The notes under the pieces: model-generated | What the model was told of the DNA's origin: nothing | The model's input: only the letters and a program-made list of their open reading frames with translations | The model's database searches: none | Source: Pseudomonadota bacterium | GTDB taxonomy: Bacteria > Pseudomonadota > Alphaproteobacteria > Acetobacterales > Acetobacteraceae | Direction: 5' to 3' | Assembly (NCBI GenBank): GCA_021805565.1 | Contig: JAJZFA010000057.1 | Location: 1-34,682 of the forward strand | Length of the DNA stretch: 34,682 nt | Program-made: the position numbers and the translations under genes | Part shown: piece by piece, positions 8,358 through 17,673 of the stretch | How positions within the stretch are numbered: position 1 is the first letter of the stretch | Layout of the letters: each line of letters begins with the position of its first letter

Positions 8358-9995
8358 CTAAACCTTCAGGTAATGATCTTTGTATTGCGTCCGCAAACTG
8401 GTTTTCAGCAGTTTGCCGGTCGCGGTGTGCGGCAGTTCCGGCACCACCACAACCTCATCCGGCAGCCACCATTTGGCAACCTTGCCTTCATATACCGCCA
8501 GCACCGACGCCGGGTCGATCGTCCTGCCAGGTGCCGCCACCACCAGCAGCAGCGGGCGTTCATCCCATTTCGGGTGCAGTGCGGCAATAACAGCGGCCTC
8601 GGCCACATCGGGGTGGGAAACGGCGATGTTCTCCAGCGTGATGGAGCTGATCCATTCGCCGCCGGATTTTATGACGTCCTTGGAACGGTCGGTAATCTCC
8701 ATGAACCCATCGGCGTCGATGGTGGCGACGTCGCCGGTGGCGAACCAGCCGTCCGCGGTCAGGGTGCTACCGGGTTCGTCGCCGTAATAGGCGCTGGCGA
8801 CCCACGGGCCCTTCACCATCAGGTCGCCGAACGCAACACCGTCCCATGGCAGCTCCTTGCCGTCGCCATCGACGATCTTCATGTCGATACCGGGCGCGGC
8901 CCGGCCCTGCTTCAGCATGTGCTGCCCCGCCGCGTCGCGCGACAGCCCGGCCTGTCCCGTCTTGGGCGCGTTGAAAGTGCCCAGCGGGCTGAGTTCGGTC
9001 ATGCCCCAGGCATGTTCCAGCATGATGCCGTATTCGTCGCGGAAGGCCTCGATCAACAGCGGCGGCGCGGCCGATCCGCCGGTTACGATGCGCTTCACGG
9101 TCGTCAGTTTTTCGCCGCTCGTCCGAAGGTGTTGCAACAGGCCCAGCCAGACGGTTGGCACGCCGGCGGTGAAATCGACACGCTCCGCATTCATCAGGGT
9201 GGCCAGACTGGCGCCGTCCATGTGCCGCCCCGGCAGCACCAGCGCGGCCCCGGTCAGCGCCGCCGCATAGGGGCTTCCCCAGGCGTTGACGTGGAACATC
9301 GGCACCACCGGCAGCACGCGGCTGGTGGCGCGAATGCCCATCAGGTCTGGCATCGTGATCGCATATGTGTGCAGCCACGTGGAGCGGTGGGAGTACAGCA
9401 CGCCCCGCGGCCGCCCGGTGGTGCCGGACGTGTAGCACAGCGCGCTGGCGGTGTTTTCATCGAACGTGGGCCACACATAATCGTCGTCCGCCGCGTCCAT
9501 GATCTGGTCGTAGCAGGCCAGGGTCATGCCGGGTGCCAGGGTCACCTCCGGCATGTTGTCCGCGTCGGTCAGCATGACGACTGTCTTGACGGTATCCGCG
9601 ATCTTCGGTGCGATCGTCGTAATCAGCGACGCGAAACTACTGTCCACGAAGAGGACTTTATCCGCCGCGTGGTTGACGATATAAGCGACATCGTCCGGGT
9701 GAAGGCGCGGATTGATCGTATGGCAGATCGCCGCCATTCCTGGCGCGGCGTAATACACCTCCAGGTGCCGGTAGCCGTTCCAGGCCAAAGTGCCAACGCG
9801 ATCCCCCGCCTCGATTCCCAGCTTTTGCAACACCCGCACCAGCCGCCGGGACCGGGCTTCCACATCGCGCCAGGTGTAGCGATGCGTGGTGTTTTCGTGC
9901 GTGCGGGACACGACTTCCCCCGATCCGTGATGCCGGGCTGCGTGCTTCAGGATCGAGGAAATCATGAGTCCTTGCGACTGCATCAAACCGAACAC
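8358..9995 (-). CDS. AMP-dependent acyl-CoA ligase (long/medium-chain fatty-acid or DmdB-like)
   Basis: A 545-residue adenylate-forming enzyme. The chosen start is the GTG at 9995 ([13 protein letters not shown]), which has a GGAGG 8 nt upstream; the frame stays open to an ATG at 10076, but the added 27 residues do not look like family sequence. Core motifs are all present: the phosphate loop [11 protein letters not shown], the AWGMTE segment, [10 protein letters not shown], the hinge [13 protein letters not shown], and the catalytic lysine in TATGKLLK near the end. It converts a carboxylic acid, ATP and CoA to an acyl-CoA. The MQxxxLMISS opening resembles the FadD/3-methylmercaptopropionyl-CoA ligase branch, but chain-length preference cannot be told. 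It is divergent from the SDR pair, sharing a 104-bp promoter region. Confidence 0.9.
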   Translation of the reverse strand: MFGLMQSQGLMISSILKHAARHHGSGEVVSRTHENTTHRYTWRDVEARSRRLVRVLQKLGIEAGDRVGTLAWNGYRHLEVYYAAPGMAAICHTINPRLHPDDVAYIVNHAADKVLFVDSSFASLITTIAPKIADTVKTVVMLTDADNMPEVTLAPGMTLACYDQIMDAADDDYVWPTFDENTASALCYTSGTTGRPRGVLYSHRSTWLHTYAITMPDLMGIRATSRVLPVVPMFHVNAWGSPYAAALTGAALVLPGRHMDGASLATLMNAERVDFTAGVPTVWLGLLQHLRTSGEKLTTVKRIVTGGSAAPPLLIEAFRDEYGIMLEHAWGMTELSPLGTFNAPKTGQAGLSRDAAGQHMLKQGRAAPGIDMKIVDGDGKELPWDGVAFGDLMVKGPWVASAYYGDEPGSTLTADGWFATGDVATIDADGFMEITDRSKDVIKSGGEWISSITLENIAVSHPDVAEAAVIAALHPKWDERPLLLVVAAPGRTIDPASVLAVYEGKVAKWWLPDEVVVVPELPHTATGKLLKTSLRTQYKDHYLKV

Positions 9996-10099
9996 GTCCG
10001 TACCCTCCTGCTTGTCTCTTCGTTGGGCCGGATGATACGGCAATGGCTGAGTAAAAGAAGCGGAATTACGCGCCAACCGCGCATCAGGGAGAAACAGCG

Positions 10100-10846
10100 A
10101 TGCAACCGATCATGATCGTTACCGGCGGCAGCCAGGGAATCGGCGAGGCGGTCGCCAGGCTGGCGGCGTCCCGGGGATACGCCGTGGCGCTGACCTACCA
10201 GTCGAACCGGACCATGGCGGAAGCGGTCGTCGCCAGCATTGCCGCCGATGGCGGAAAGGCCGTCGCTATTCGCGCGGAAATGGCCGAAGAGGCGTCGATC
10301 CTGGCGCTTTATCGCGCCGTGGACGAAATGCTGGGTCCGGTCACCGCGCTGGTCAACAACGCCGGTACGCCGGGGCCGATGGGCAAGATCGATTCGGTGA
10401 CCGCGCAAACGCTGGACACGGTGCTGGCCGTGAACGTCCGCGCGCCGGTTCTGATGATCCGCGAGGCCGTCAGGCGCATGGCCACCGACAACGGCGGTGC
10501 CGGCGGCGGCATCGTCAATATTTCCTCGCGCGCCGCGCAACTGGGCGGGGCGGGCGAATGGATCCATTACGCTGCGTCGAAAGGTGCGCTGGATAGCCTG
10601 ACGGTGGGCGCGTCCAAGGAACTGGCGATGCGCGGCATCCGGGTGAACGCGGTCAGCCCCGGCCTGATCCAGACCGAGCTGCACGCCCGCGCCGGGCTTC
10701 CGGATCGTTTGACGAAGCTGGTCGGCGGCGTGCCGATGGGCCGGGTCGGCGGCGCGGAGGAAGTCGCGGCGGCGGTGCTATGGCTGCTGTCGCCGGAAGC
10801 GTCCTATATCACCGGCAGCATCGTGCCGATCTCCGGAGGGCGTTGA
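10100..10846 (+). CDS. SDR family oxidoreductase (FabG-like)
   Basis: A 248-residue classical short-chain dehydrogenase. The cofactor motif TGGSQGIG is at residues 8-15, NNAG at 86-89, Ser142/143 in NISS, and the catalytic pair Tyr157-x3-Lys161 in YAASK. The conserved RVNAVSPG and the closing SYITGSIVPISGG are as in FabG-like enzymes. The ATG has a GGGAGA site. It should reduce or oxidise a keto/hydroxy group with NAD(P)H, and its linkage to a CoA ligase suggests an acyl or hydroxyacyl substrate. The following SDR starts 1 nt after its stop. Confidence 0.92.
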   Translation: MQPIMIVTGGSQGIGEAVARLAASRGYAVALTYQSNRTMAEAVVASIAADGGKAVAIRAEMAEEASILALYRAVDEMLGPVTALVNNAGTPGPMGKIDSVTAQTLDTVLAVNVRAPVLMIREAVRRMATDNGGAGGGIVNISSRAAQLGGAGEWIHYAASKGALDSLTVGASKELAMRGIRVNAVSPGLIQTELHARAGLPDRLTKLVGGVPMGRVGGAEEVAAAVLWLLSPEASYITGSIVPISGGR

Positions 10847-10847
10847 A

Positions 10848-11540
10848 ATGGACATGAAAACCGCATTGATCGTCGGCACCGGCCCAGGCCTGAGCGCATC
10901 GCTCGCCCGGTTGTTCGCCAAACACGGCTTGCAAGTGGCGATGGCCGCGCGCGATCCCGATAAATTACAGAAACTGGCCGAGGAAACCGCCGGCGCCACC
11001 TTCGCCTGCGAGGCGACCGAACCCGAGGAGGTGGCCGCGCTGTTCGAGGTGGTGATCGCCACCCAGGGCGTGCCCGACATCGTCGTTTATAACGCCAGCG
11101 CCCGCGCTCGGGGACCGGTAACCGATCTGATCCCGGCCGAGGTCGCGCGCGCGATCGCCGTCAGCGCGTTCGGCGGCTTTCTGGTCGCGCAACAGGCCGC
11201 CCGGCACATGGCCGCGCGCGGGTCCGGAGCGATTTTGTTGACCGGCGCGTCGGCGAGCGTGAAAGGCTATCCGAACTCGTCGGCGTTCGCGATGGGCAAA
11301 TTCGCCCTGCGCGGGCTGGCCCAAAGCATGGCCAGGGAACTGTCGCCGAAAGGCGTCCATGTGGCGCATTTCGTGATCGATGGCGGAATACGCGGCGCGA
11401 ACCGGCCGGTCCCGGATGCCAACCCGGACAGCCTGCTGGATCCCGATGCCATAGCCGAGACGTATTGGCAGATCGCGAACCAGCCCCGCAGCGCTTGGAC
11501 CTGGGAAGTGGAATTGCGGCCGTGGGTGGAGAGGTTTTGA
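10848..11540 (+). CDS. atypical SDR family protein lacking the catalytic tyrosine
   Basis: A 230-residue short-chain dehydrogenase fold with VGTGPGLSASLA as the nucleotide-binding motif near residue 9 and YNAS in place of the usual NNAG. Lys151 of the active site is kept, but the tyrosine position is Phe147 (FAMGK), so classical proton transfer through tyrosine is not possible. The C-terminal segment around HVAHFVIDGGIRG is characteristic of a subgroup of SDRs carrying this change. Start ATG follows a GGAGGG overlapping the end of the previous SDR, so the two are translated together. It may be an atypical enzyme or a partner of its neighbour; activity is uncertain. Confidence 0.85.
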   Translation: MDMKTALIVGTGPGLSASLARLFAKHGLQVAMAARDPDKLQKLAEETAGATFACEATEPEEVAALFEVVIATQGVPDIVVYNASARARGPVTDLIPAEVARAIAVSAFGGFLVAQQAARHMAARGSGAILLTGASASVKGYPNSSAFAMGKFALRGLAQSMARELSPKGVHVAHFVIDGGIRGANRPVPDANPDSLLDPDAIAETYWQIANQPRSAWTWEVELRPWVERF

Positions 11541-11859
11541 GCCGGTAGGGAAGGCGGGGCGCGAGCGTGAGGCGGACGACGATCCGTGGGCGATAGGCCG
11601 GGCGTTTCAGCGAGTCACGGAACGAATTTGTCATCGCCCGACTACTACATTTGCGCAGGGGTTTTGATTGTACTCTGGTTTCAATACGGGCAAGTCAGCA
11701 TGATCGATGAGGACAGCGATACTCCGGGACATCCTTGGACGCCGTGAGATTGGCCTCCCCCGTTCGAGTGTCGGCAACATTTGGTCGCCCGTAATACAGC
11801 GAAGCTGGGGTCGATGGCGGCCGGCATCGGACCCGCGGCTATCGACGCCACGCGAAATT
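11541..11859. other. gene-free stretch between converging genes
   Basis: About 320 bases between the second SDR gene and the 3' end of sthA. Short frames occur on both strands, but none has a good ribosome-binding site or recognisable sequence. I found no strong hairpin with a T-run and no repeat shared with other parts of the window. Confidence 0.4.
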
Positions 11860-13266
11860 TTAGCCGGTTCCCCTGGCTGCCAGGCCCATGCGATTCCAGG
11901 CATCCAGCGCGGCGATTTTGTAGGCTTCCGCGAGCGTCGGATAATTGAACGTATTTTCAATAAAATAGTCTAAAGTGCCATGCAGGTTGAGGACAGCCTG
12001 ACCGATGTGGACCAGTTCGGTCGCGCCCTCGCCGACGATATGAACACCGAGCAGCCGGCGGGTTTTGAGGGAGAAAATCATCTTCATCATGCCATTGTTG
12101 AGGCCCATGATGTGTCCGCGCGACGTTTCCCGGAAGCGGGCGATGCCGCATTCGTAGGGGATACCCCGGCGGCGGACGTCTTCCTCGCTCATGCCGACAG
12201 TGGAGATTTCCGGCACCGAATAGATACCGTAAGGGAAGTAATCCGGGGCAGGGGGCAGGGCAATGTTGAAGGCGTGGCAAGCAGCGATACGGCCTTGTTC
12301 CATGGAAGTGGACGCAAGGCTTGGAAAGCCGATGGCGTCGCCGGCGGAATAAATATGCGCCACCTCGGTCTGAAACGTGGCAGGATCGACCTTCAACCGG
12401 CCGCGATCGTCCGTTGTCAGGCCGCAGGATTGCAGGTTCAGCGAATCGGTCGCGCCGACGCGGCCGGCGGCGTACAATAGCATCTCGGATCGGATTCGGC
12501 GGCCGTTGTCCAAAACGGTGACGGGCCAGTCGTTTTCGAACTCGATACGGGCAACCTTGGCGCCGAACCGAATGGCCATGCCGCGATCGCGCAATTGATG
12601 GGTGAAATCCTCGATCAGTTCGTGATCGATAAAATCGAGCAGGCTCGGCCGGGATTCGATCAGAGCGACGCTAACGTCCAACGCGCTGAAAATCGTCGCG
12701 TACTCAACCCCGATTACGCCGCCGCCCACGACTGTCAGGCTTCGCGGCAGACGGGGAACCTCGACGATTTCGTCGCTGTCGAGAACATTGATGCCGTTGA
12801 ACGGCACGTCGGCCGGGCGATAGGGGCGGGTACCGACCGCGATCATGATCTTGTCGCCCGACACGGTCCTGATATCGCCGTCGCTCAAGGTTATTTCGAC
12901 ACCGTGTGGATCGATGAAGCGGCCGCTCCCAATCATGGTTTGCACGCCATTGCGTGCGAATTGATGCTCCAATACGTCAACCTCGTGATCGAGCGTCATA
13001 TGCAGCCGGGCCATGAGATCCTTGGCCTGGATGTCCTTTTTCACGCGATACGCGCTGCCGTAAAAGCCGCGTTCGCGCCAACCGGTCAGATTGAGCACAG
13101 TCTCGCGCAGGGTTTTGGATGGGATCGTGCCGGTGTGGACGGATACGCCACCGACCCTGCGGCCTTTTTCTACCACCAGAACCGACTGTCCCAGTTTCGC
13201 GGCTTGAATTGCCGCCCGGCGCCCGGCCGGACCACTGCCGATGACGATAAAATCGAAACGCGTCAT
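11860..13266 (-). CDS. sthA: Si-specific NAD(P)(+) transhydrogenase (soluble pyridine nucleotide transhydrogenase)
   Basis: A 468-residue flavoprotein of the pyridine nucleotide-disulfide reductase family. The FAD motif is GSGPAG at residues 10-15 and the second nucleotide motif VVGGGVIGVEYA lies near 180. The segment that carries the redox cysteines in related disulfide reductases reads GTIPSKTLRE with His/Thr instead of the CxxxxC pair, which is the hallmark of SthA. It moves reducing equivalents between NADPH and NAD in the cytoplasm. The ATG start has a CGGAG site. It stands alone on the minus strand between two gene-poor stretches, so it is probably monocistronic. Confidence 0.92.
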   Translation of the reverse strand: MTRFDFIVIGSGPAGRRAAIQAAKLGQSVLVVEKGRRVGGVSVHTGTIPSKTLRETVLNLTGWRERGFYGSAYRVKKDIQAKDLMARLHMTLDHEVDVLEHQFARNGVQTMIGSGRFIDPHGVEITLSDGDIRTVSGDKIMIAVGTRPYRPADVPFNGINVLDSDEIVEVPRLPRSLTVVGGGVIGVEYATIFSALDVSVALIESRPSLLDFIDHELIEDFTHQLRDRGMAIRFGAKVARIEFENDWPVTVLDNGRRIRSEMLLYAAGRVGATDSLNLQSCGLTTDDRGRLKVDPATFQTEVAHIYSAGDAIGFPSLASTSMEQGRIAACHAFNIALPPAPDYFPYGIYSVPEISTVGMSEEDVRRRGIPYECGIARFRETSRGHIMGLNNGMMKMIFSLKTRRLLGVHIVGEGATELVHIGQAVLNLHGTLDYFIENTFNYPTLAEAYKIAALDAWNRMGLAARGTG

Positions 13267-13929
13267 AATTGTATGTTGCTCCGAAGAACAGGCAACACAC
13301 TAGCCGGTTTCCAAACGCATGGGGAAGGAATTTCGGCGCGCCCGACTGAGGCCGGTTCGGGAGTTGGCGAAGTGGATGCTGGCCGCCTGCATGTTCATGG
13401 GTCCGATATCGAACCAGGCATGGATCGCCCAGCTTTATCGTCACGCGATGAGTGGCTCGGACCCCTTCGTCTGACCCGAAGCTTTGCTATCGCTCAGTCG
13501 GATCGATGTGTTGCGCGAATGCGATGATATTGACTGTAATTCATTGGCGCACACTTGACTGGGATTTGACGGGTCTTTGGGGCAGTGAGCGCACGTGACG
13601 CTTATCGAGTTTTCAACCTGCGAGCGGACCATGGCAAAACGATGCTGTGGCAACTGCCGACTGTAAGGCCAACCGATGACCTTTCTGGGCGGCAATATAA
13701 TCCTGCCCCCGATCACCAACGCCCTTCGCCACAATCATTCCGAGCATCTCGGCTTGGCAGCGACGGCGTTCAACGGAACCACGAACCCTGAAGGGGCGAC
13801 AATTCCGGTGTGGCGGGTCACCAAGGCGCCGGAGGGCGAGCGATGCCGACAAATTCGCTGACCATCTGATATCGGCGGGCGGGGTATGAACCCCGCCCGC
13901 CGACTGTCGGCATTCGATCGGTCAGGCAA
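13267..13929. other. 660-bp gene-poor stretch upstream of sthA
   Basis: No frame here shows recognisable protein sequence; the longest candidates (60-97 residues on either strand) lack good ribosome-binding sites. The part 13267-13330 should hold the sthA leader. The part 13872-13903 is the porin terminator described separately. The central 13440-13850 could be the remains of a decayed gene or insertion, but I cannot identify a source. Confidence 0.35.
13872..13903 (-). terminator. strong stem-loop after the porin gene
   Basis: Perfect 13-bp inverted repeat, core GGCGGGCGGGG / CCCCGCCCGCC around a 6-nt loop, starting 27 nt past the porin stop on the minus strand. No T-run follows, so termination may be Rho-assisted or the hairpin may protect the 3' end. 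A smaller competing palindrome (GCCGAC-T-GTCGGC) overlaps its upstream side. Confidence 0.7.
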
Positions 13930-15300
13930 TCAAAATGTCAGAACAAAATCCGAGGCAATAGTGACCGCACCATTGTCCTGACCGCTGTTAAACGGGTGGG
14001 TGTTGCCCAATGCTTGATCGTAGCGAATTTCAGGCCGAATCAGTAACCCGCCGATGGCAGGAGGCAGGCCAGAGGGTTTATATGTCACACCAAGAGTGAT
14101 TTCGCCATACGTTGTTGGAAATGGCGCGCCCACGCCGGCTGCCAGTCCTTGTTGAGAGCGAACGAACGACGCGTTCCCTGGGAAAGACGCAACAAAAAAA
14201 TTGTTATTATCTCGATATATTTCCGCTCGGCCGTTCAGCGTCACGGTGTCGGTCAACACATAGCTGGCATATTGCGCGATACCGAACGCATTAGCAGATC
14301 CAGGCGTCCGGCTCGCGGAACTGTAATACCCGCCGAAGTCGTCGCGAACCAAATTGGCGTCCGTCACCAGGGTCAGTTTGTCGCTGGCCTTGTAGGTGAC
14401 AACAATATCGTTGAAATACCGGTAATACGCATCGGCATTGAACCCGGCGGGCGACAGTACTCGCGTGGGGTTCTCAGGTCCGATATGGGTCAGCGCCAGA
14501 ACGGTCAAATTGCCGTCCATCAGAGTGAGGTTAAAGCCGCCAACGAACGCAACCGCGCTGTTGTTGTCCCCCAACGGCCCGAAAGTGGTATTCGCGCCGG
14601 TATCGACACCCAGATACACGTCCAGCAATGGGCTGACATGGCTGACGGCCAGCATGCCAGTTTCGGTGAATGGCAGTCCGAAATTGAAAATATAGGAATG
14701 AGTGTAGAATGGATTGGTCGATGGATCGATCGTTTCATAACCCAACGGCGTGACGAATTGTCCGGCCTTCAGATCGATACCGCCGGCCACCAGAACCGGC
14801 AGATGGACCATCAGGTTGGCTTCGACCACCGCGAACTGGTTCCGATCGGCCGGGTTGACGGTGTTGAACTCGCCCAGGTACTGAGTATAACGCGCATCCG
14901 AACCATACATGCCCTGTAACTTGAAGCCCCAGTCAAACCCGGTGGCTTTTGGGTCGAGCGGCTTGTTCGCGGTGAGTAGAATCTGGTTCAACATCGGCTG
15001 ATTGGGATGATCGGTGAATAACTGACCAAAATTATTCGACGGACCGGACGGATTGAGTGAAATTCCACCCTCGATTTGCGCCGATAGGTGAATACCATCG
15101 ATCCAGAACCCCGGCGGCGGTGCATCGGGGGCCGGCGACGCCGGAGCCTCGGTCGTTGCGGCGGGGGCGGCGGTTTGTGCCGATGCGGTCCCAACCGTCG
15201 CCGCGATCACGGCGGTTGCCAGCCATCCCGCGTTATACAGTCTCTGTTTTGTCAATGGTTTTCTCCAGAATATCGCCGCTTCGGCATTGGTGGATTTCAC
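13930..15300 (-). CDS. outer-membrane beta-barrel porin, BBP2 (OmpL-like) family
   Basis: A protein of up to 456 residues with a signal peptide ending ATVGTASA-Q, a low-complexity Ala/Pro/Thr stretch after cleavage, and a long alternating pattern of amphipathic strands. It ends in Phe (DFVLTF), the usual signal for outer-membrane insertion. Blocks such as the FWIDGIHLSAQIEGG start and GFDWGFKLQGMYGSDARY fit the BBP2 porin family. The given start is GTG. A TTG at 15255, with GGAG seven nt upstream, would give a more normal signal peptide (TKQRLYNAGW...) and may be the real start. It follows amtB on the same strand, separated by a hairpin, which suggests a shared nitrogen response at a lower level. 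Solute specificity is unknown. Confidence 0.85.
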   Translation of the reverse strand: MKSTNAEAAIFWRKPLTKQRLYNAGWLATAVIAATVGTASAQTAAPAATTEAPASPAPDAPPPGFWIDGIHLSAQIEGGISLNPSGPSNNFGQLFTDHPNQPMLNQILLTANKPLDPKATGFDWGFKLQGMYGSDARYTQYLGEFNTVNPADRNQFAVVEANLMVHLPVLVAGGIDLKAGQFVTPLGYETIDPSTNPFYTHSYIFNFGLPFTETGMLAVSHVSPLLDVYLGVDTGANTTFGPLGDNNSAVAFVGGFNLTLMDGNLTVLALTHIGPENPTRVLSPAGFNADAYYRYFNDIVVTYKASDKLTLVTDANLVRDDFGGYYSSASRTPGSANAFGIAQYASYVLTDTVTLNGRAEIYRDNNNFFVASFPGNASFVRSQQGLAAGVGAPFPTTYGEITLGVTYKPSGLPPAIGGLLIRPEIRYDQALGNTHPFNSGQDNGAVTIASDFVLTF

Positions 15301-15465
15301 TGCCTGGTTCTCCGGTCAGAGTTCGGGTGTCATCGTTCGCACAAAGACGATCGCGCTTTTCGACTGTAAAAATGGCAACAGGTCGCCGGACGACCGGACG
15401 AAGTAACGATACGATCGGCCGCGGATCGCGTCGGTTTCGATAATCTAAAATCGGCAATTCAGAAC

Positions 15466-15493
15466 GGGACGCCCCGGCGATCCGGAGCGTCCC
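15466..15493 (-). terminator. stem-loop between amtB and porin genes
   Basis: In the minus-strand RNA, GGGACGC-U-CCGG pairs with CCGG-G-GCGUCCC around a 4-nt loop, a continuous 12-bp stem with one G-U pair, 10 nt after the amtB stop. No immediate U-run is present, so partial termination or mRNA protection is more likely than complete stop. Confidence 0.6.
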
Positions 15494-15502
15494 CAGGTAA
15501 GC

Positions 15503-16909
15503 CTAAAAAATCTGCTCGCCGTGCAGCACGATATCCAGACCTTCGCGCTCTTCTTCCTGACCGACGCGCAAACCGACCAGGGCCTTGGTGATCATCAGCA
15601 GGATCAGCGTCATCACGCCGCTATAAACCAGCGTCGAAACCACGCCGATGGCCTGGAGCTTGAGCTGTGCCAGCCCGCCTGGGCTGCCGTCCGGCGACGC
15701 ATCTGTCGCGGAGAGAGGACCGTAGGCGAATACGCCGGTCAGCAATGCACCGACAATTCCGCCGATGCCATGTACGCCGAACGCATCCAGGCTGTCGTCG
15801 TAGCCCAGCATGTGTTTCAGGCTGGTGGCGGACCAGAAGCAGATGATACCCGCGGCCACGCCGATGACAATCGATCCGCCTGGCAATACATAACCCGACG
15901 CCGGGGTAATCGCCACAAGACCGGCGACGGCACCGGAAATCGCGCCCAGGACGGACGGTTTGCCCTTCGTGATCCACTCCGCGAACATCCACCCCAGGGC
16001 AGCGGCCGCGGTGGCGATCTGGGTCACGGTCATCGCCATGCCGGCGCGCCCGTTGGCGGCCACGGCGGACCCGGCGTTGAAGCCAAACCAGCCCACCCAT
16101 AACAGAGATGCGCCGATGACCGCATAAGACAGGTTATACGGCGCCATGTTGTCGCTGCCGTAGCCGACCCGCTTGCCAAGCACCAGGGCACACATCAGAC
16201 CGGCGATGCCGGCGTTGATATGCACGACGGTGCCGCCCGCGAAATCGAGAACGCCCATCTGATTGGCCCAGCCGGACGGCGCCCAGACCCAGTGTGCGAT
16301 CGGCGCATAGACAATCAACGACCATAGCGTAATGAAAATGCACAGTGCGGAAAACTTCATCCGGTCGGCGAACGCGCCGGCTATCAGTGCCGGAGTGATA
16401 ATAGCGAACGTCATCTGGAACATCATATACACGGTTTCAGGAATCGTGGTCGTCATGTCCGCGACGTCTTTGATCCCGGACGCCAGCACAAATGCGATGG
16501 TGTCGTTGCCCTTTTCGATATGACCGGCAATGCCGTTGAGCAAAATACGGGAAAAATCGCCCATGTAGGCATTTCCGGGGGTGAAGGCGATACTATAGCC
16601 GGCCACGGTCCAGACCAGCGTCACGATGCAGCAGATTGCGAACGACTGCATCATCGTCGCCAGAACGTTTTTCTTGCGGACCATGCCGGCGTAGAACAGC
16701 GCCAGTCCGGGGATGGTCATCATCAGTACCAGCGCGGTGCTGGTCAGCATCCATGCCGTGTCGCCGGAATCGAGCTTCGGAGGCCCAGCCGGAACCGCGG
16801 CGGCTGCCGCGGCCACGGCGGGGGCTGCGTCGTCGGCGAACGCCGGCAGTGCGAGTACCAGAGCGAACAGCAGCACGCCCAGTCCCCAGAAATTGCGGGG
16901 TTTTATCAT
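15503..16909 (-). CDS. amtB: ammonium transporter AmtB
   Basis: A 468-residue inner-membrane ammonium channel with an N-terminal signal peptide (probable cleavage after PAFA, residue 25) and the hydrophobic segments of the Amt family. The twin histidines of the pore are His230 (GGTVVHINAG) and His380 (FGVHGIGG), 150 residues apart as in the E. coli protein. The Amt signature DFAGGTVVHINAG is intact, and the cytoplasmic tail ends EEEREGLDIVLHGEQIF, where GlnK would bind. It lies 25 nt after glnK with its own GGGAAG site, the standard glnK-amtB arrangement. Expression under nitrogen limitation is expected from the sigma-54 promoter upstream of glnK. Confidence 0.97.
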   Translation of the reverse strand: MIKPRNFWGLGVLLFALVLALPAFADDAAPAVAAAAAAVPAGPPKLDSGDTAWMLTSTALVLMMTIPGLALFYAGMVRKKNVLATMMQSFAICCIVTLVWTVAGYSIAFTPGNAYMGDFSRILLNGIAGHIEKGNDTIAFVLASGIKDVADMTTTIPETVYMMFQMTFAIITPALIAGAFADRMKFSALCIFITLWSLIVYAPIAHWVWAPSGWANQMGVLDFAGGTVVHINAGIAGLMCALVLGKRVGYGSDNMAPYNLSYAVIGASLLWVGWFGFNAGSAVAANGRAGMAMTVTQIATAAAALGWMFAEWITKGKPSVLGAISGAVAGLVAITPASGYVLPGGSIVIGVAAGIICFWSATSLKHMLGYDDSLDAFGVHGIGGIVGALLTGVFAYGPLSATDASPDGSPGGLAQLKLQAIGVVSTLVYSGVMTLILLMITKALVGLRVGQEEEREGLDIVLHGEQIF

Positions 16910-16934
16910 ATACTTGCTTCCCTATCTTTCTTGT

Positions 16935-17300
<366 letters not shown>

Positions 17301-17386
17301 TTAAGAAAAACCTGCGTTGTCATAATCGCTCTCGTTGTCTCGCCGGGGCTAGAGGTGGGGGAACGGCTAAACACGGAAATCATGTA

Positions 17387-17403
17387 ATCAACAATCGTGC
17401 CAA
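17387..17403 (-). promoter_or_regulatory. candidate sigma-54 promoter of glnK-amtB
   Basis: On the minus strand the sequence reads TTGGCACGATTGTTGAT. The RpoN consensus is YTGGCACGN4TTGCW, so all bases of the -24 block match and only the C of the -12 block is changed to A. Spacing is exact. Predicted transcription start is near 17376, leaving a leader of about 100 nt before glnK, whose homologues are commonly NtrC/RpoN dependent. Confidence 0.7.
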
Positions 17404-17451
17404 CCCGGCCTTCGCGCTGTTTCGCAGTGGTTTCGGGGGCAGCCGGTCGAT

Positions 17452-17472
17452 ATGCGCAATAAAAATGCACAT
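17452..17472. promoter_or_regulatory. inverted repeat upstream of the glnK promoter, possible activator site
   Basis: ATGCGCA-N7-TGCACAT, arms matching at 6 of 7 positions with an AT-rich centre. It is centred about 86 bp upstream of the predicted glnK start, a usual distance for an enhancer-binding protein such as NtrC. The half-sites contain TGCRCA but not the classic TGCAC-N7-GTGCA arrangement, so the bound protein is uncertain. Confidence 0.4.
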
Positions 17473-17522
17473 TATTGAAGCAGTTGCTCTTACCCATCGC
17501 GGATCGTCAGGCCCAAAAAAAC

Positions 17523-17539
17523 GTCACGGCCAACGTGAC
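17523..17539. promoter_or_regulatory. 17-bp palindrome upstream of acyl-CoA dehydrogenase genes
   Basis: GTCACG-GCCAA-CGTGAC, a perfect 6-bp inverted repeat about 135 bp before the first dehydrogenase start. The size and spacing suit an operator for a dimeric repressor of TetR or GntR type, which often control acyl-CoA genes. No regulator gene is adjacent. Confidence 0.35.
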
Positions 17540-17673
17540 CCCACGTTAGTCCCTACGCGCCCGAAGGCCGGGCGCGAAGCGGCGCTATTGCCGAACTCTG
17601 GTATCGTCCGCCACAGTCGGTCCACCCGATCCCAACCGCCGGCCAACGGCAAGACCGCATCAGGAGGACGCGC

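Noticed and set aside
8373-10115. 580-codon open frame on the plus strand over the CoA ligase
   Set aside because: The minus-strand gene has every adenylate-forming motif and a good start; the antisense product is low-complexity His/Gln/Arg-rich sequence.
11860-13266. dihydrolipoamide dehydrogenase or glutathione reductase
   Set aside because: The redox CxxxxC pair is absent and GTIPSKTLRE is typical of SthA.
13585-13861. small plus-strand ORFs of 61-68 codons
   Set aside because: No usable ribosome-binding sites and no recognisable sequence.
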